DNA of 64,000 nucleotides from Triglochin maritima. Taxonomy: Eukaryota; Streptophyta; Magnoliopsida; Alismatales; Juncaginaceae. The translations under genes were made by a program, and so were the position numbers. Numbering within the stretch: position 1 is the stretch's first letter; each line of letters begins with the position of its first letter. This document shows, piece by piece, positions 21,195 to 33,344 of this stretch. The notes below the pieces were generated by a model. It was given only the letters and a program-made list of their open reading frames with translations, made no database searches and had not been told where the DNA came from. The stretch covers positions 14,590,001-14,654,000 of the forward strand of contig OY821777.1 of the NCBI GenBank assembly GCA_963682175.1, written 5' to 3'.

Positions 21195-21902
21195 GTCATC
21201 GATCATTACGGTTAGTACCAATGAAGTTGTTAGCACGAAGCAAAATGTTGTAGCTTTATGGAGCAGAATCAAACGAGTATACAGACTCCTTGAAAGGTCG
21301 TTGGAGAAAACTGACATCAGCCGTTACAAAGTGGTGTGGTTGTTACGATGAAGCTCTGCAGTGGAAAAAGAGCGGATTCAACGACGAATATGTCATCCAG
21401 GAGCTCATAATATTTTGGAGCGCACTTTTGGATCAAAATTTGTATTCCTTCATGCTTGGGTAATGTTACGTTGGTATCTAAAATGGCAGTTAATTGTTCA
21501 ACATGGTCCGATGAATGTACCACATGGACGTCGACCGATATGTCAACGAGAGGAAGCGGATAGTAGTCCCTAAACAGGAAGCTCGCCAAGAAGAAAAGCA
21601 CGAATAATTCTATGGGTTAGTCGACACCAAGAAAAAGGGAAACGTTGTGATGCAAACTAAAGGAGATGACCGGATCTACGGAATTTGTGCTAAAATTGAA
21701 TACAGTTCAAAAGTTAGAGAAGAAGACATGAAGTTTGTGGAAAAACGAGCAAAATGTTTGGAGCAGACGTTGAAGATGAAGCAAGATACCCGTTAGCTGG
21801 AAATGATAACCATTTTGCTGAAGAATCCAAACCAAACATAGTTGGAAGATAGAATGCTCGCAAATATGGTAGATTGGGTGAAATGTAATGGATTAATGTA
21901 GC
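21195..21902 (+). pseudogene. PIF/Harbinger ORF1 (Myb/SANT-like accessory protein) pseudogene
   Basis: Broken plus-strand frames read VVALWSRIKRVY, SLKGRWRKLTSAVTKWCGCY, ALQWKKSGFNDEYVIQEL, then after stops ARQEEKHE, and YSSKVREEDMKFVEKRAKCL. The block GRWRKL...TKWCGCYDEA...KSG.NDEYVIQ is the hallmark of the Myb-like ORF1 protein that accompanies Harbinger transposase. At least five stops interrupt it. The AT-rich tail to about 22240 resembles the tail of the 42856-44408 element, and GATCAGAGCACTCC near 22285 may be a terminal repeat. No transposase is present here. Confidence 0.65.
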
Positions 21903-22309
21903 CTAGTTCATTTCGCATTGAAAAAGGTCGTATTTTGTCAGTCTTGTGTTTTATAATTTCATTAATATTCTGTATTGTTTATCTGGGTTGTAATTTATAT
22001 TCTGTATCGTTTAGTGTATTTGTTGAACGATTGTAATTTAATTAACCTAATTTAAATTAATTGAATATTAACATAAATTTAGATCAACACAAACTAAGAT
22101 TAATAAAAAATAAAAAAACCAATAAAATAGATTTAAAATAACATATTTTAAATTAAAAATAAAATATATTTAAAAAACGATTTAAAAATAAAAAGATTTA
22201 ATCGTTATGTAATTAATATTAAAAAAATTAAATGACCAATGGGATGGGAACACGTGAGTCCCAGGCCCACACCTATGTCTAGGCGGATCAGAGCACTCCT
22301 GAGTATGAT

Positions 22310-24555
22310 GTCCAACAATTAGTCTCACCAATTGAACCAAAAATTTACATGTACTTTACCAGGTATTTAAGTTCATAAAGTCCTTATATAACATGGGTAA
22401 TTATAATTAACTATGAAGTTTACGAAAATATTGAAACATATGAGTTGTTATATAGTGATAATCAACCATAAACAAAAGGAAAAGATGAAGTTTAGGTTTG
22501 CATACTATTAATTAATTTTTTTATTTTGTTATAATCTACCTTTTCACAAAACACTAATTATATTTGCAAACCCAAAACACTAATTATATTTGCAAAGTAA
22601 ATGATCGTAACAAAATAATTTTTCGAGCTAAACTGTTACTTTTATAGTCTAGGGTGCAAACTTTAGTGTAACATTTTTTGTTTAGACCGCGTTTTAACAA
22701 GGGACCAAACCAACCGGTTTTTTCGAAGAAAAACAATCCGGTCTAACCCAGCTCGATCTGGTTTGATGATGGCTTCAGTTTTTTTAATTGAAAAACCGAC
22801 CGGTAACTTCCGGTTTTTGGTTGAACTACGGGTTCGATTCGGTTTTAAATCAGAGGTTCGTTACACAAGTTTTAGGTTGTTAGGCCTGGCTGTGGTCGGG
22901 CAGAGTATTGGGCTTGACGGAGTGGTAATGGGCTGATATGACTAGTCTTTAGCATTTCCATCTATGGACCTAATAAGTCAAATTGACATGATAAACTCAG
23001 TTAATGTCACAAATAAATCAACTGCTTCAACTCTAATCTAACCTGAGCATTAGATTGTTTTCAATGTTTTTTTAATTTAATTCTGTGCAGTAAAGCTGTC
23101 GTAATACCACCATAGGTATTCAAAGAAAATTGTTGTATCAACATGTCAATGATATGTAAAAGAAGTTTGTTGAATGTCGATCACCACACATGGTTTAAAT
23201 AATAATTACTAATTATCTCCTGAAAAAAGTACGCAAATGAAAATTTAATTGATATGTTTGGCAAAAAGGAAAGTGTAAAATAAATTTGACATGGTAGACA
23301 AGAGAGGTGTGATAGTGTCATCTGGTTCGTAATGTTTGCATAGTCCTCTCAGCCAATTCTGGCGAAAATATTCATGTCTATGTTGAGTTTACTTAGACAC
23401 AAATCTGCAATATTGTTTGCATTTGACAGATCATTGTTGTATGGAATTGTTGTTATTTTAATTTGGATATGCTAGTATGGATTGACCGCTCAAACCTTGA
23501 GTGTTAGTAATATTAGTTCATGTTTTTTTCGCTCATCACTCTTGTGAGTTTATTGGCTAGTAATTATTAGATATGGCATACTATCTAACGAAGGAATAAT
23601 ACCTGAAAATTCATGCAAAAAAACCTGAATATATTTTGAACAAAAAGCGAAAATATGTGACCAAACTAGCATGACCACATGCATGCATGCATGACGTAGA
23701 ATGATCTCCCAACAGTAACGTACTGTGTAATACAATCCGAACCCCAAAATCGCAAAAGTTTTGGATCTGCGTAGACACAAAACAGTGTAAACATGAATGA
23801 AACAACCCATGCATGCATGCTACAGGCACTGACCACAGACCATGTGCTTACAAGGGTATGATTGGATCATAGAAACACGAAAGGTTCAAAATCATATGGT
23901 TAAGAGTTCTAGAACTCACGTACTGTTGCTCCAAATATGTATTTTATGATAATGATAAAGAAAAATTGTCCATGTTTTTGACAATTTAAAGGAATATTGT
24001 TAGCTGAGATATTGAGAATTGAACTTCCTTTTGTTCTACGGTTTAAGTGAAGATTAGGACTCTTTGTTCAGTTTATAAAATTCTAGTTCCATAATTTAAA
24101 ATTTTCTATAAATCAATTACTCAAAAGTCATCTCAGAAGTCCAATTCTCCCGTTTCCTTAATGTTATGATGCAAACCAGCGTAACCCCAACAAATTAGAA
24201 TTTCCAGCACAAAATTTTGTTTTTGTTTTTGCCTTTATCCCAACGCGATCCAGTTTACCTCATGTTCCGCCATTGGGTTTGGTCATCCATTACGTATCAT
24301 CGATCAACTCTTCAATAAAACCATAAAATTATGCGCCATATCGTACTTGCGAAACATAATTAGATGTAAGATTACTTAGAAAGTTTTCTTGTAATCTTCT
24401 GATCATGACAATGGATTCATCCTGCCGAAGAGAGTTCTTATTTTGGCTTTGGTTAATATCTCAAGTCATATCGTACTTAATTCCAGTGGACCAGATTCCC
24501 TCCATTTACTTGAGGATTAAGTTCCTCAATCTGCTTTGATTTTTAACATAATTGA
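22310..24555. other. AT-rich intergenic stretch without recognised genes
   Basis: No gene is recognisable. Small features: AACACTAATTATATTTGCAAA duplicated at about 22550 and 22578, a purine/pyrimidine-symmetric patch with repeated CCGGTT near 22710-22860, and two CATGCATGCATG runs near 23680 and 23808. The ORFs here are short and look random. Confidence 0.6.
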
Positions 24556-24755
24556 AAATTTAAAGGGATATTTACACTGGTGCACTCGAAAAACATCGAA
24601 ATTACAAAAATACACTCCAAAATTTTGAATTTACAGTTATGCAATCGAAAAACTTACGAAATTACAATGGTGCACCCGTAACTGACGTCGTTAACTTTCG
24701 CCACATTTAAGTTTTACGGACGTCTGATTACACCCTTTAATTATCCTTTAATGAA

Positions 24756-25586
24756 TGAGATATTTACAGTAGCGCACTCAGAAAACATCGAAATTACAGG
24801 AATACACCCCAAAAGTTTGAATTTACAGTGGTACACTCGAAAAACTTATGAAATTACAATGGTGCACCTGTAACTAGCGTTGTTACCCTTCGTCCAATTT
24901 AAGTTCGATAGACGTTTGATTATACTTTTTAATTAAACCCGACCCGTTTAATTACCCCAAATACAATTCCATTCACCTCCCACTTCCATCGCTCCCGAAT
25001 TCCCAATCCACCTTCCACTTACATCGCCACAAACCCCAACCTCTCACTTTCATTCATCTCCCACTTCCACCTCCCACATGTCCATTAATTATTGCAATGG
25101 TGCATGTTTGAGATTGGGTTTGTGCTTCCGTGCCGATCAAAGGTTTAGAAATTGGCAACCTACCTATGGTTCTGCGAAAATTGGACGTGTACCTATCAAA
25201 TAAACTTGTAATTGGCCTAAATTCTTAAGTTTGTTTTGGTTTAAGATTGTCTGCAATTTGACTCAATTTTCAATAGGTACACGTCCAATTTTTGAGTGGG
25301 AGATGGATGAGGGATTCAGGAGCGATGGGAGTGGGAGGTTGGGATTTGGGGTGATGGAAGTGGGAGGTGGATGAAATTGGATTTGAGTAATTAAACGGGT
25401 TAGGTTCAATTAAAAGGTGTAATCAAACGTCTGTCGAACTTAAATTGGATGAAAGGTAGCAACGTTAGTTACGGGTTGCATCATTGTAATTTCATAAGTT
25501 TTTCGAGTGTGCCACTGTAAATTCAAACTTTTGGGGTGTATTCTCGTAATTTCAATGTTTTCCGAGTGTACTATTATAAATATTCA
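24756..25586. mobile_element. Inner foldback element of the same family, nested
   Basis: Arms closely resemble those of the outer element (GAGATATTTACAGTAGCGCACTC and its inverted counterpart). The arms are longer, pairing inward through AACCCGACCCGTTTAATTACCCC and beyond. The flanks TTTAATGAA (24747-24755) and TTTAATTAA (25587-25595) make a 9-bp TSD with one mismatch. Only a ~200-bp centre is unpaired. Confidence 0.7.
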
Positions 25587-25605
25587 TTTAATTAAAGGGT
25601 GTAAT

Positions 25606-26040
25606 TACGCCTGACAATTTCTGACACGACACGATAACACGACAAGAACACGACACGATATGGTGACACGATTTTTACACGACGTGACACGAAATTTTTT
25701 CTATGGTTGAAATGCTTTATTATGATGATTTATGAAGATATAAACATAAAATAATTAGTACACGATTTGACACGAATACGACACGATTACACAGTATTTT
25801 AGTTTTTTACACGAAACTGACACGAATAACATCTCTTTGTTAGGTAATCAATTATTTTTTACCTCATAATGGTCAATTAATATGTTAATTATATAGAAAA
25901 AAATTAATATAACATGTCACTTAACTATTTTTTAATCTAAACATGATGGAATTTCTTCAAATTGTGCTTAACACGATAACATAAAATCCTGACACGGTTA
26001 CAAAATTGTTTGACACGAAAGTACACGATTGTCAGGTGTA
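25606..26040. mobile_element. hAT-like MITE rich in ACACGA, 8-bp TSD GGTGTAAT
   Basis: Terminal repeats TACGCCTGACAAT and ATTGTCAGGTGTA are nearly perfect inverted copies. GGTGTAAT at 25598-25605 and 26041-26048 is a perfect 8-bp TSD, diagnostic of hAT elements. Subterminal ACACGA/GACACG words recur about 15 times, as expected of hAT transposase-binding sites. No coding capacity. Confidence 0.85.
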
Positions 26041-26218
26041 GGTGTAATCAAACGTCCGTCAAACTTAAATGTGACGGAGGATAACGACGTCAGTTACAAG
26101 TGCACCATTGTAATTTCATAATTTTTCGAGTGCAACACTATAAATTCAAACTTTTGGGGTGTATTTCCGTAATTATGATGTTTTCCGAGTGCACTAGTGT
26201 AAATATCCCAAATTTAAG

Positions 26219-26793
26219 CCATACATTTTGATCTAGGATGTGAATCATCCGTCCACCTTGAAAATCATAAAAAATTGCGATACATTTTGGATAGGATTAG
26301 GTTATAACTAAGAATGAATATACTATATTTGTCTATCTCTGTCTATCTCTTAATTTTATATGAAATGATTATCAAATTTTACGATTTTTGAGGTACATAA
26401 ATAATATGGCCATGGATCAAAATATACAGATTGAATTTTCAATTATGTTAAAATCCGAAAATATACAAAATGAACTTCACCAAGTAAATGGGGGGAATTT
26501 GGGTCCAATTTTAGTTAGTATTCTAATTATCTCACTTTATTTATATTCCCAGAATCTAAATACTCAGGTAACCCGGATCGAGCCATTTGGTCAGGTATTA
26601 GTGTTGTCTTCTTCTTCCTCTTCTGATCTACAATAATTATCTCAGAACGACTTATCAAACAAAACAAAACAAAAAAAATCTGAGAACGCATTATGTTTGT
26701 AATTTCTTAAGTTGAAAAGATATACCAATCTTGAATATCAGTGTTATCTACACCTTTTTTTTTGCGAAGCTGTGTTATGTACACCTTCACTAA
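26219..26793. other. AT-rich intergenic stretch
   Basis: No recognisable gene. A short open frame at 26388-26636 has no familiar motif and biased, AT-rich codons, and is probably chance. Confidence 0.5.
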
Positions 26794-27533
26794 GGTCATC
26801 CTTAACGGATGACCAAATGGGGTTGAGTTGGGGCTGAACTTGACCCCAGGCCTCTTAGCGCGGGTAAAACCCAGGTCGGGTCCCGACCTGGGTTGCGACC
26901 GGGGTTGGCCACGTGGCCAACCCGGGTTGGTTGAATTTTTTTTTGTTTTTTTGTAATAAATGATTAAAAATCAGTTTTTATATGTTTAATAAATTTTTAT
27001 TGATATATATATATATATATAATTAGAATTATTTTTTGAAAATTAAAATAAATAACCAAATATTCTACATTCTCTCCTCTCTACGTCATTTGAAAATCAA
27101 TCTTTGGTAAAATTAAAATTTTGAAATTTTAAAAAATAAAAACAAAGAAAAACATATTTCCAGAGCAAAATTGAAAAATATATTTAAAATTACTTTAAAA
27201 TAAATATATTAACATTATTAATTATTATCAATATTAAAAATAAGGTAAATTATTTAATTTATATATATATACTTTTATATAATTAGAATTAATATCTGAA
27301 AATTAATAAGATAAAGTCTTTGTAAAAATAATTTATTTAATAGTTTGTTTATTTTTGTGGTGGAATAGAAAATAGAAATAATTTAGAGAAGAAACGTGTA
27401 TTGAAATTGAAGTTGGAGTTAAGAAGTGTAAAATAAGTTGTGTTGGGAGTTGCATAGTATTTTTCAATAAGATATGAAAAGAGAAACAGTGAGTTGCTAG
27501 GAAATTTGGGTTGGAGTCGGTATAAGGACTCAT
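26794..27533. mobile_element. PIF/Harbinger-like non-autonomous element (MITE)
   Basis: Starts GGTCATCCTTAACGGATGACC after a TAA and ends ATAAGGACTCAT, loosely complementary. A GC-rich subterminal block (26840-26935, with GGCCACGTGGCCAACCCGGG) is followed by AT-rich DNA, the same architecture as the elements at 42856-44408 and 45254-47558. The last 220 bp resemble 4310-4549 in FUC95A intron 2, tying it to that fossil. The right edge is uncertain. Confidence 0.5.
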
Positions 27534-27574
27534 GTTTCACCACCATTAATAGCCCTCTTTTACGATCTTCTGTC

Positions 27575-28072
27575 TAGGGGTGCACATGGGTTGGGTTCAA
27601 CCCGAAATCCAACCCGAACCCGACTGGTCGGGTCGGGTTGGGTCGGGTTGGGGAGGGGGTCGGGTCGGGTTGGGAAAATCAAAAACCCGAATTTTCGGGT
27701 CGAGTTCGGGTTGAGGGGGTCGGGTTGACCCAACCCAACCCGAACCCGATTTTTTTATTTTTTTATTTTTTTTATTTTTTTCCCAAATAAACCGGTCGAC
27801 CGAACATCACTCGGTCGACCGTTTCCAACCCGAAATTTTCGGGTTTTCAAGCCACCGGTCGACCGTTTAAGCACCGGTCGACCGAACCCGACCAAGTTTG
27901 GGAGAAAATTTCCGAATTCGGGTTCAACCCGATCCAACCCGAAAATTTCGGGTCGGGTTGGGTTGAACCCAAACCGGTTCGGGTTGGGTTGGGTTTTTTC
28001 CCAACCCGAAAATTTCGGGTTGGGTCGGGTTGAGGCCCAAACCCGACCCAACCCGACCCATGTGCACCCCTA
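27575..28072. mobile_element. hAT-like MITE made of GGGTCGGGTT repeats, 8-bp TSD CTTCTGTC
   Basis: Terminal repeats TAGGGGTGCACATGGGT and ACCCATGTGCACCCCTA are perfect inverted copies. CTTCTGTC at 27567-27574 and 28073-28080 is a perfect 8-bp TSD. The body is almost wholly GGGTCGGGTT, CCCGAACC and AACCCGAAA words on both strands. Four CGGTCGACCG palindromes (from about 27791, 27811, 27855 and 27874) sit around the T-rich centre. No coding capacity. Confidence 0.9.
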
Positions 28073-28080
28073 CTTCTGTC

Positions 28081-30400
28081 CATGCATGTCAGCTACAATA
28101 TACAAACTTAGCCCGCAACATGCATGATGCTATCTTTAATCCTAAAATAAAATGCATGATTTGGTAGCTTCACCTCCCATGTGTGTCTCTGTTTCCCACT
28201 TTACTGCGTGGGCCGACGTGTATTTATTTATTAGTGGTGAAGGGAGATGCCTTAGTTGGTAAAGCACCAACCACAGTAGCTGGTTAGAAATTGGAAAATA
28301 TTCAAAAAGCAAATAATATTACCTGTGCTTTACGTTCATGTTCTAGTCAATCCATATAAACTAGATTCTACATACCACATGTTGTAAGTTGTAAGTTGTA
28401 ACCATGAAGGCATGCCACCATATATTAAGGTGAGATGGTAGAATTTTAATAGTGGGGAAATGGCACAACCAACTGGGACTAATTCAATGGGTAAAATCTA
28501 TACACTTGGATTACCAGAAGAAATGATCGAGTTGGTGCTCGTGAATCACGTATTTAATATTTAATTAAAAAATACGTAGTGCTTTCCGGAAAAAAAGATA
28601 TGATCATTTTTATGCATGTGAGTTAGATATTTAAGATATAACTAAAACAATACATAGTACTTCCCGAAAAAAAAAGAATATGTACACATGTTTGTATGTA
28701 ACTATATTGATCATCGAGCCCAATTTATTATGGTTCGAACGAAATACCCAAATTTATGCTTGCATATACTGATGGATTATGAACAATTTCCTCAATCATT
28801 TTACTAGTTAAAATTCAAGGGGTTGAAAATCAAATTTCTATATAAATTATGAATTCCCATCAAGTTTACAAGAAGCTAGAGTTACTATTATCCGAATCCC
28901 CATATGTTCGTGTAAAGTAATTTTTACCACAAAGAGTTAAAGACCAACAATCTCATAGGCTCACATGTCATGAAATATAACCCTCATGTGACTTAGGTTG
29001 GATGATTTTGGAACTTGTTAAAGAGTGAAGGACTACGGATGACTGGTGAGGTAATTTTATCTCAGTGCTGTAACAGTATTTGTTTTGTCCAATTTGTTGA
29101 GCAGCCTGCCTTCGAGGTTAGTGCAACCCGAGCTCTAACTGCTCATGACTACCAGCCAGAGCTCACCGCACCTGTAGACAAACTAACCCTAAGTAGTTCT
29201 CCAAGAAGAGAAACTGTTAGTTTGGTATTAACATATGATGTTCACTTTGCATTTGAATATACACAAGTTTATGGAAGTACCAAGCAAAAAAATTCCTTTT
29301 AGGTTCCTGTTTCAAAGCATAATATCCACCTTCCTTATTATTAGGATTCCCTATAGTTATTTATTACCTTACAACGTCCCCAAAAAGATCATCTAGAAAA
29401 TAAACAACTAGTCAGCTACCACATTTTGAGATTCGCCGTTGCTTCACCTCTAAACCCTTTTATCCTTGTGTAGCCATTTTCCTGTGATCAACTATAATGT
29501 ACCTCAACCTATATGGTATCCAGCTACATTACCAGTTTATTCACAACTAAGCGAACGACTCACTTTTGGTGGTTTCTTAGTTAACCACGTGGAATTCTTC
29601 CAATGTATTTTGGATTTGAACCTCGACATTCTTTATTATACGTTTGTCTTTCCTCGTAATATTGTAAAGTAATATCTAGGTGAATCGAAACATTGTTCTG
29701 TCATACAAAAAAAAACATTGTCCTGTTATACAAGAAACAAACACCAATTAAGCAAATAAACTACCAAACCATGCCTTGAGCTCACCACCAATCCAAGGTG
29801 ATACATACCTACAACTTAAACCAACATTACATACATAAGAACCCAATCATTGTACCAAAGAATCACACCTAACAAAAGGCCACTCACTGGTCACTACCCA
29901 CTTCTCACTACTAACCGACACCAGCACAACAGCAACCACAAAAAAACACCTCACGTTCTCTTTTGGTGAGAAAAGAAGTCAATTACACTCCGCACTCTAC
30001 GGCGGAACTCCCTCTCAACACAATTACATGCACACTTCTGTACTGTCTTAACATTTTCTACATCACAACCCCTAGTGTGGTGCCCAATTTGTGCTTCTTT
30101 GATCCCCAAAACTACACTTTACGATCTTTTGGTTTGGATTTTAGTCGACGAATCGTTATCTTTTTTAAATATTAAGTTTGTTGCGTGAGAATAGTTAATT
30201 ACTGGTTTCACAAATACCATTTAGATAATTCAAAATATCATTAAGACATATTAAAAGGTAGACTCAGATTCATACGAAATCTTTTCGACATCTAAATAAA
30301 CACAAAATGTGTAAAAATGAACTCCAAAATTCAGCATACAATAAAAAAAAATTGGGTTATTTACATATGCACACTTGTAAAGTAGTGATTAGAATAATGT
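28081..30400. other. AT-rich intergenic stretch with possible SINE trace
   Basis: No gene recognised. GATGCCTTAGTTGGTAAAGCACC near 28247 resembles a tRNA A box plus its stem, so a decayed tRNA-derived SINE is possible. An open frame at 29015-29302 (95 codons) has no familiar motif. Two short direct repeats containing ATAC(G/A)TAGT...CCGAAAAAAA lie at about 28570 and 28650. Confidence 0.4.
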
Positions 30401-30407
30401 ACTTGAG

Positions 30408-31173
30408 TTTATCGAATATATTTTGGTACACTTCTAAAATTGAGAAATCGCTTTGGTGCATTTGTAAAGTAATAATATGTGAGCAATGCACTTGAGTTTA
30501 TCAAATTTATTTTAGTACATTTCTAAACCTGAAAAATTACTTTCGTATACTTTAAAAAAGTTGGTCACATTTCTCGTTTGTGTTCGTTAACTGGTTGTGA
30601 CAGCATCCATTTACATGATGAATTTGAATTATTATGATGTTGAAGTAACGTGCATGTGTTTGTGTTATTTTTAACGAAAGTTGGGGTGCCTCTACTACGG
30701 TGGATAAGATTTTAAAAAAATCAAGAAAATGAACTAAAAGTAATAATTGTATTTAATAGTATAGTGATAAAGAGATACATTCGAAAGTAAGTACTTTTCA
30801 CATCCTGGTCAATTTCTTTTTATGATTTTCGCTCAACGAGCTTTCATATATTAAAACCTTTCTAGAGTTGGATCACTGTTGGTCTTATAAAAAATCTTTT
30901 TTTAATGTATGCAACAGAACCATTGCTAATCCAATAGTCTTTTATCCAAATGTACAATCTATTTTTGCAATGTTCACGCCATCACAACTAGCTGCAGACG
31001 CAATACAGTGTGACTCAACTTTGTTTAAGTGTATCAAAACAATTTCACAAGTTTAGAAGTACATCAAAATAAATTCGATAAATCATATTACATTGCTCTA
31101 ATGTCACAAACTTTGTAAGTGTAGTAAAGTAACATCTCTAGTTTAAAAGTATACCAAAATAAATTCGATAAAT
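30408..31173. repeat. Inverted repeat with ~166-bp arms
   Basis: Bases 30408-30573 and 31009-31173 are imperfect reverse complements. Shared words include TTTATCGAATTTATTTTGGTA, CACTTCTAAA and GTAAAGTAA. Each arm itself holds two copies of the GTTTATC(G/A)AAT...TTTGGTACA motif. The style resembles the foldback at 24565-26209, but no TSD was found. Confidence 0.7.
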
Positions 31174-31199
31174 CCTCCAATATTATTATTGTACGTGCA

Positions 31200-32090
31200 A
31201 GTGCACCTACGTATATAACCTCAAATTATTTCGAATTAATGGTTCATAAGATTCTTCAAAAAGTGCAACATGCTGATGATATTTTAGACTGTTTCGAAGG
31301 CATCTATGAACAAAAATTAAGTACTACCAACTAATCTCTTGAGTTTGACTTTCTTGAGAGCTGTAGCAATGGAGTTGAGAGTTGAGTGATAGGAGAGGAC
31401 AGTGGCTATGTGGATTTAAAATGGTATAATCTGTTATAAGTACTGACGCAAAGAAGTCAGTAAGTAATTAAAATATGGAGTATGTTTATAATTTTGGTTT
31501 AATTAATTAATTAATCTGTTACTCTATGTGGTAGAGGGAATCTAGGTGAGGCAGTTACATGTTAAACATGCTATAGAGGCTTTAGACTTTTGCATCTTTC
31601 GATTGACCCCGTGAGTTTATATATATTATTAAGTAACATCTGCCAACTTTGATGTAAGTAACAAATTATTATGCAAGAAACACGTTGTTAAGTGCATTAA
31701 TGCCGTTGTTCTTACACCTCTAACTTGTTCGAGTTATAAAAAAATCGTACCGTTCACGACAAGTGATTTATATCTTTCAGGATTCGTAGGGAATAAAATC
31801 AAAGGTCTGATATCGATTCCTCGCTAATAAAAACAATATAAGAAACTTTTTAATCTTTATATACTCGTCAATCTGAGTTCAGATTGTATTTAAAATGTAA
31901 TACCTCTTGAAATATGAACTAAGTATGGATCACCACCCAACATCTACCTTATGGGTAAGAGAGAGCCCATATGTCTCCTAATCTCGAGATACACCCCCAG
32001 ATTACTCAATGTAGGATGTCAAATGCCTTTATTACGATCAAGGAAACCGGATCTGCCAGCGCCCTGCGGTGTGCCAAAACACGACACTTG
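31200..32090. other. Intergenic stretch, nothing recognised
   Basis: AT-rich, no recognisable coding sequence. TTAATTAATTAATTAA occurs near 31500. No repeat structure stood out. Confidence 0.5.
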
Positions 32091-33344
32091 CAGATTCAGT
32101 AGCTCGTATCAAATCGGAATTTGATACGCAAATCAAGTTTTTGGGTCTTGGTTCTTCCAATGTTGGAAAATACGGCTACCACGTTGTCCTTATTACATCG
32201 GATTTTGAAACACAACGTAATACGAGTCTTACCATATCAATTTCCGTGAATTTTGACATACGACATAGGTTTTTGAACAACTGACGTGGTACTAGGCTTA
32301 CCACGTCGATTGTCAAATTACCGATGTCAGTTGCAACCAACGTGGTATATAGGGTTTAACCACGTCGGTTTTATAAGAAACCGACGTGGTAATTGTTTTC
32401 AGTTTAATTTAAATGTTAAGTTAATATTTTATTAGTTTATGTTAAGATCTTATGAGTTTATTGTGTTTATGAACTAACAATAACAATTCATGTGGCAATA
32501 TTTTTTTTGTTATTTTAGGTGAATGACTCCCAAGTCGAAGAGTGACAAAATTTGTAGTTGATACATTTGTTGTTGTACATTACATTTGTCGTTGTTACAT
32601 TCGCTGTTGATACACCTTTTGTTTATAACTTACTTTGATAAAATTGTCGGAAGATGAATTAGCAGTTGTACATTACATTTGTTGTCAGATACAATATGTG
32701 GAGAACTGAAAGTGAATGTGGTGCAATTTTTTTTCCAATTACGGAGAATTTTATAAAAAGTTAAAAATAAAATAGAATTTCGCAAAAAAAAATCATAAAA
32801 TAGAAATTCGCAAAAAAATCAAATAAAAATGACATATCAGGTCGTATTTTAGAAATTAATACTACTTTCATTGTTTTCGTACAAACTGAATTTTTCCTAC
32901 AACACGAAAACAATGAAAAATAGTATTTATTCGGCTTTCATTCTACTAAAGCGTTGAAAAATAAAAGGATGTCGTATATGGGAAATCGATGGAAATATTT
33001 CAAAACCAAGCTGACATCCAATTTCATCTTTGGGGAGGAGCATAAGGATTGAGATCCACGTGCAATTTACAATTATATTTCTCAGACGACATGGGCTGAT
33101 TTCAAAAGATCAAGAATAACTCCATAATTTTTGGTATAATATACATTCATACATCGTTTATTCATTGAAGTTTTTATTATGATAACTAATCTTTTATTTT
33201 TGTTTGTAGGAATTACGAGCATTAACAAAAAAACAATCTAAAAACAAGTTTCTACACTTATCTCGAAGGGGATACCATAAACTAGAGGAGAAAATAATTA
33301 CCGAAAAGGTTGTCAAGAAGAAGAAAGAAGTTTTTGTAAGTTGA

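Larger units (their letters stand above)
24565..26209. mobile_element. Outer MULE-like foldback element with 9-bp TSD
   Basis: Begins GGGATATTTACACTGGTGCAC and ends with its near reverse complement GTGCACTAGTGTAAATATCCC. The arms extend about 180 bp (24565-24740 and 26035-26209). It is flanked by AAATTTAAA (24556-24564) and AAATTTAAG (26210-26218), a 9-bp TSD with one mismatch, the length typical of Mutator-like elements. It contains two further elements (24756-25586 and 25606-26040). Confidence 0.75.

Noticed and set aside
23676..23825. CATGCATGCATG runs as possible regulatory RY elements
   Set aside because: No gene is recognisable nearby, and such words arise readily as short tandem repeats.
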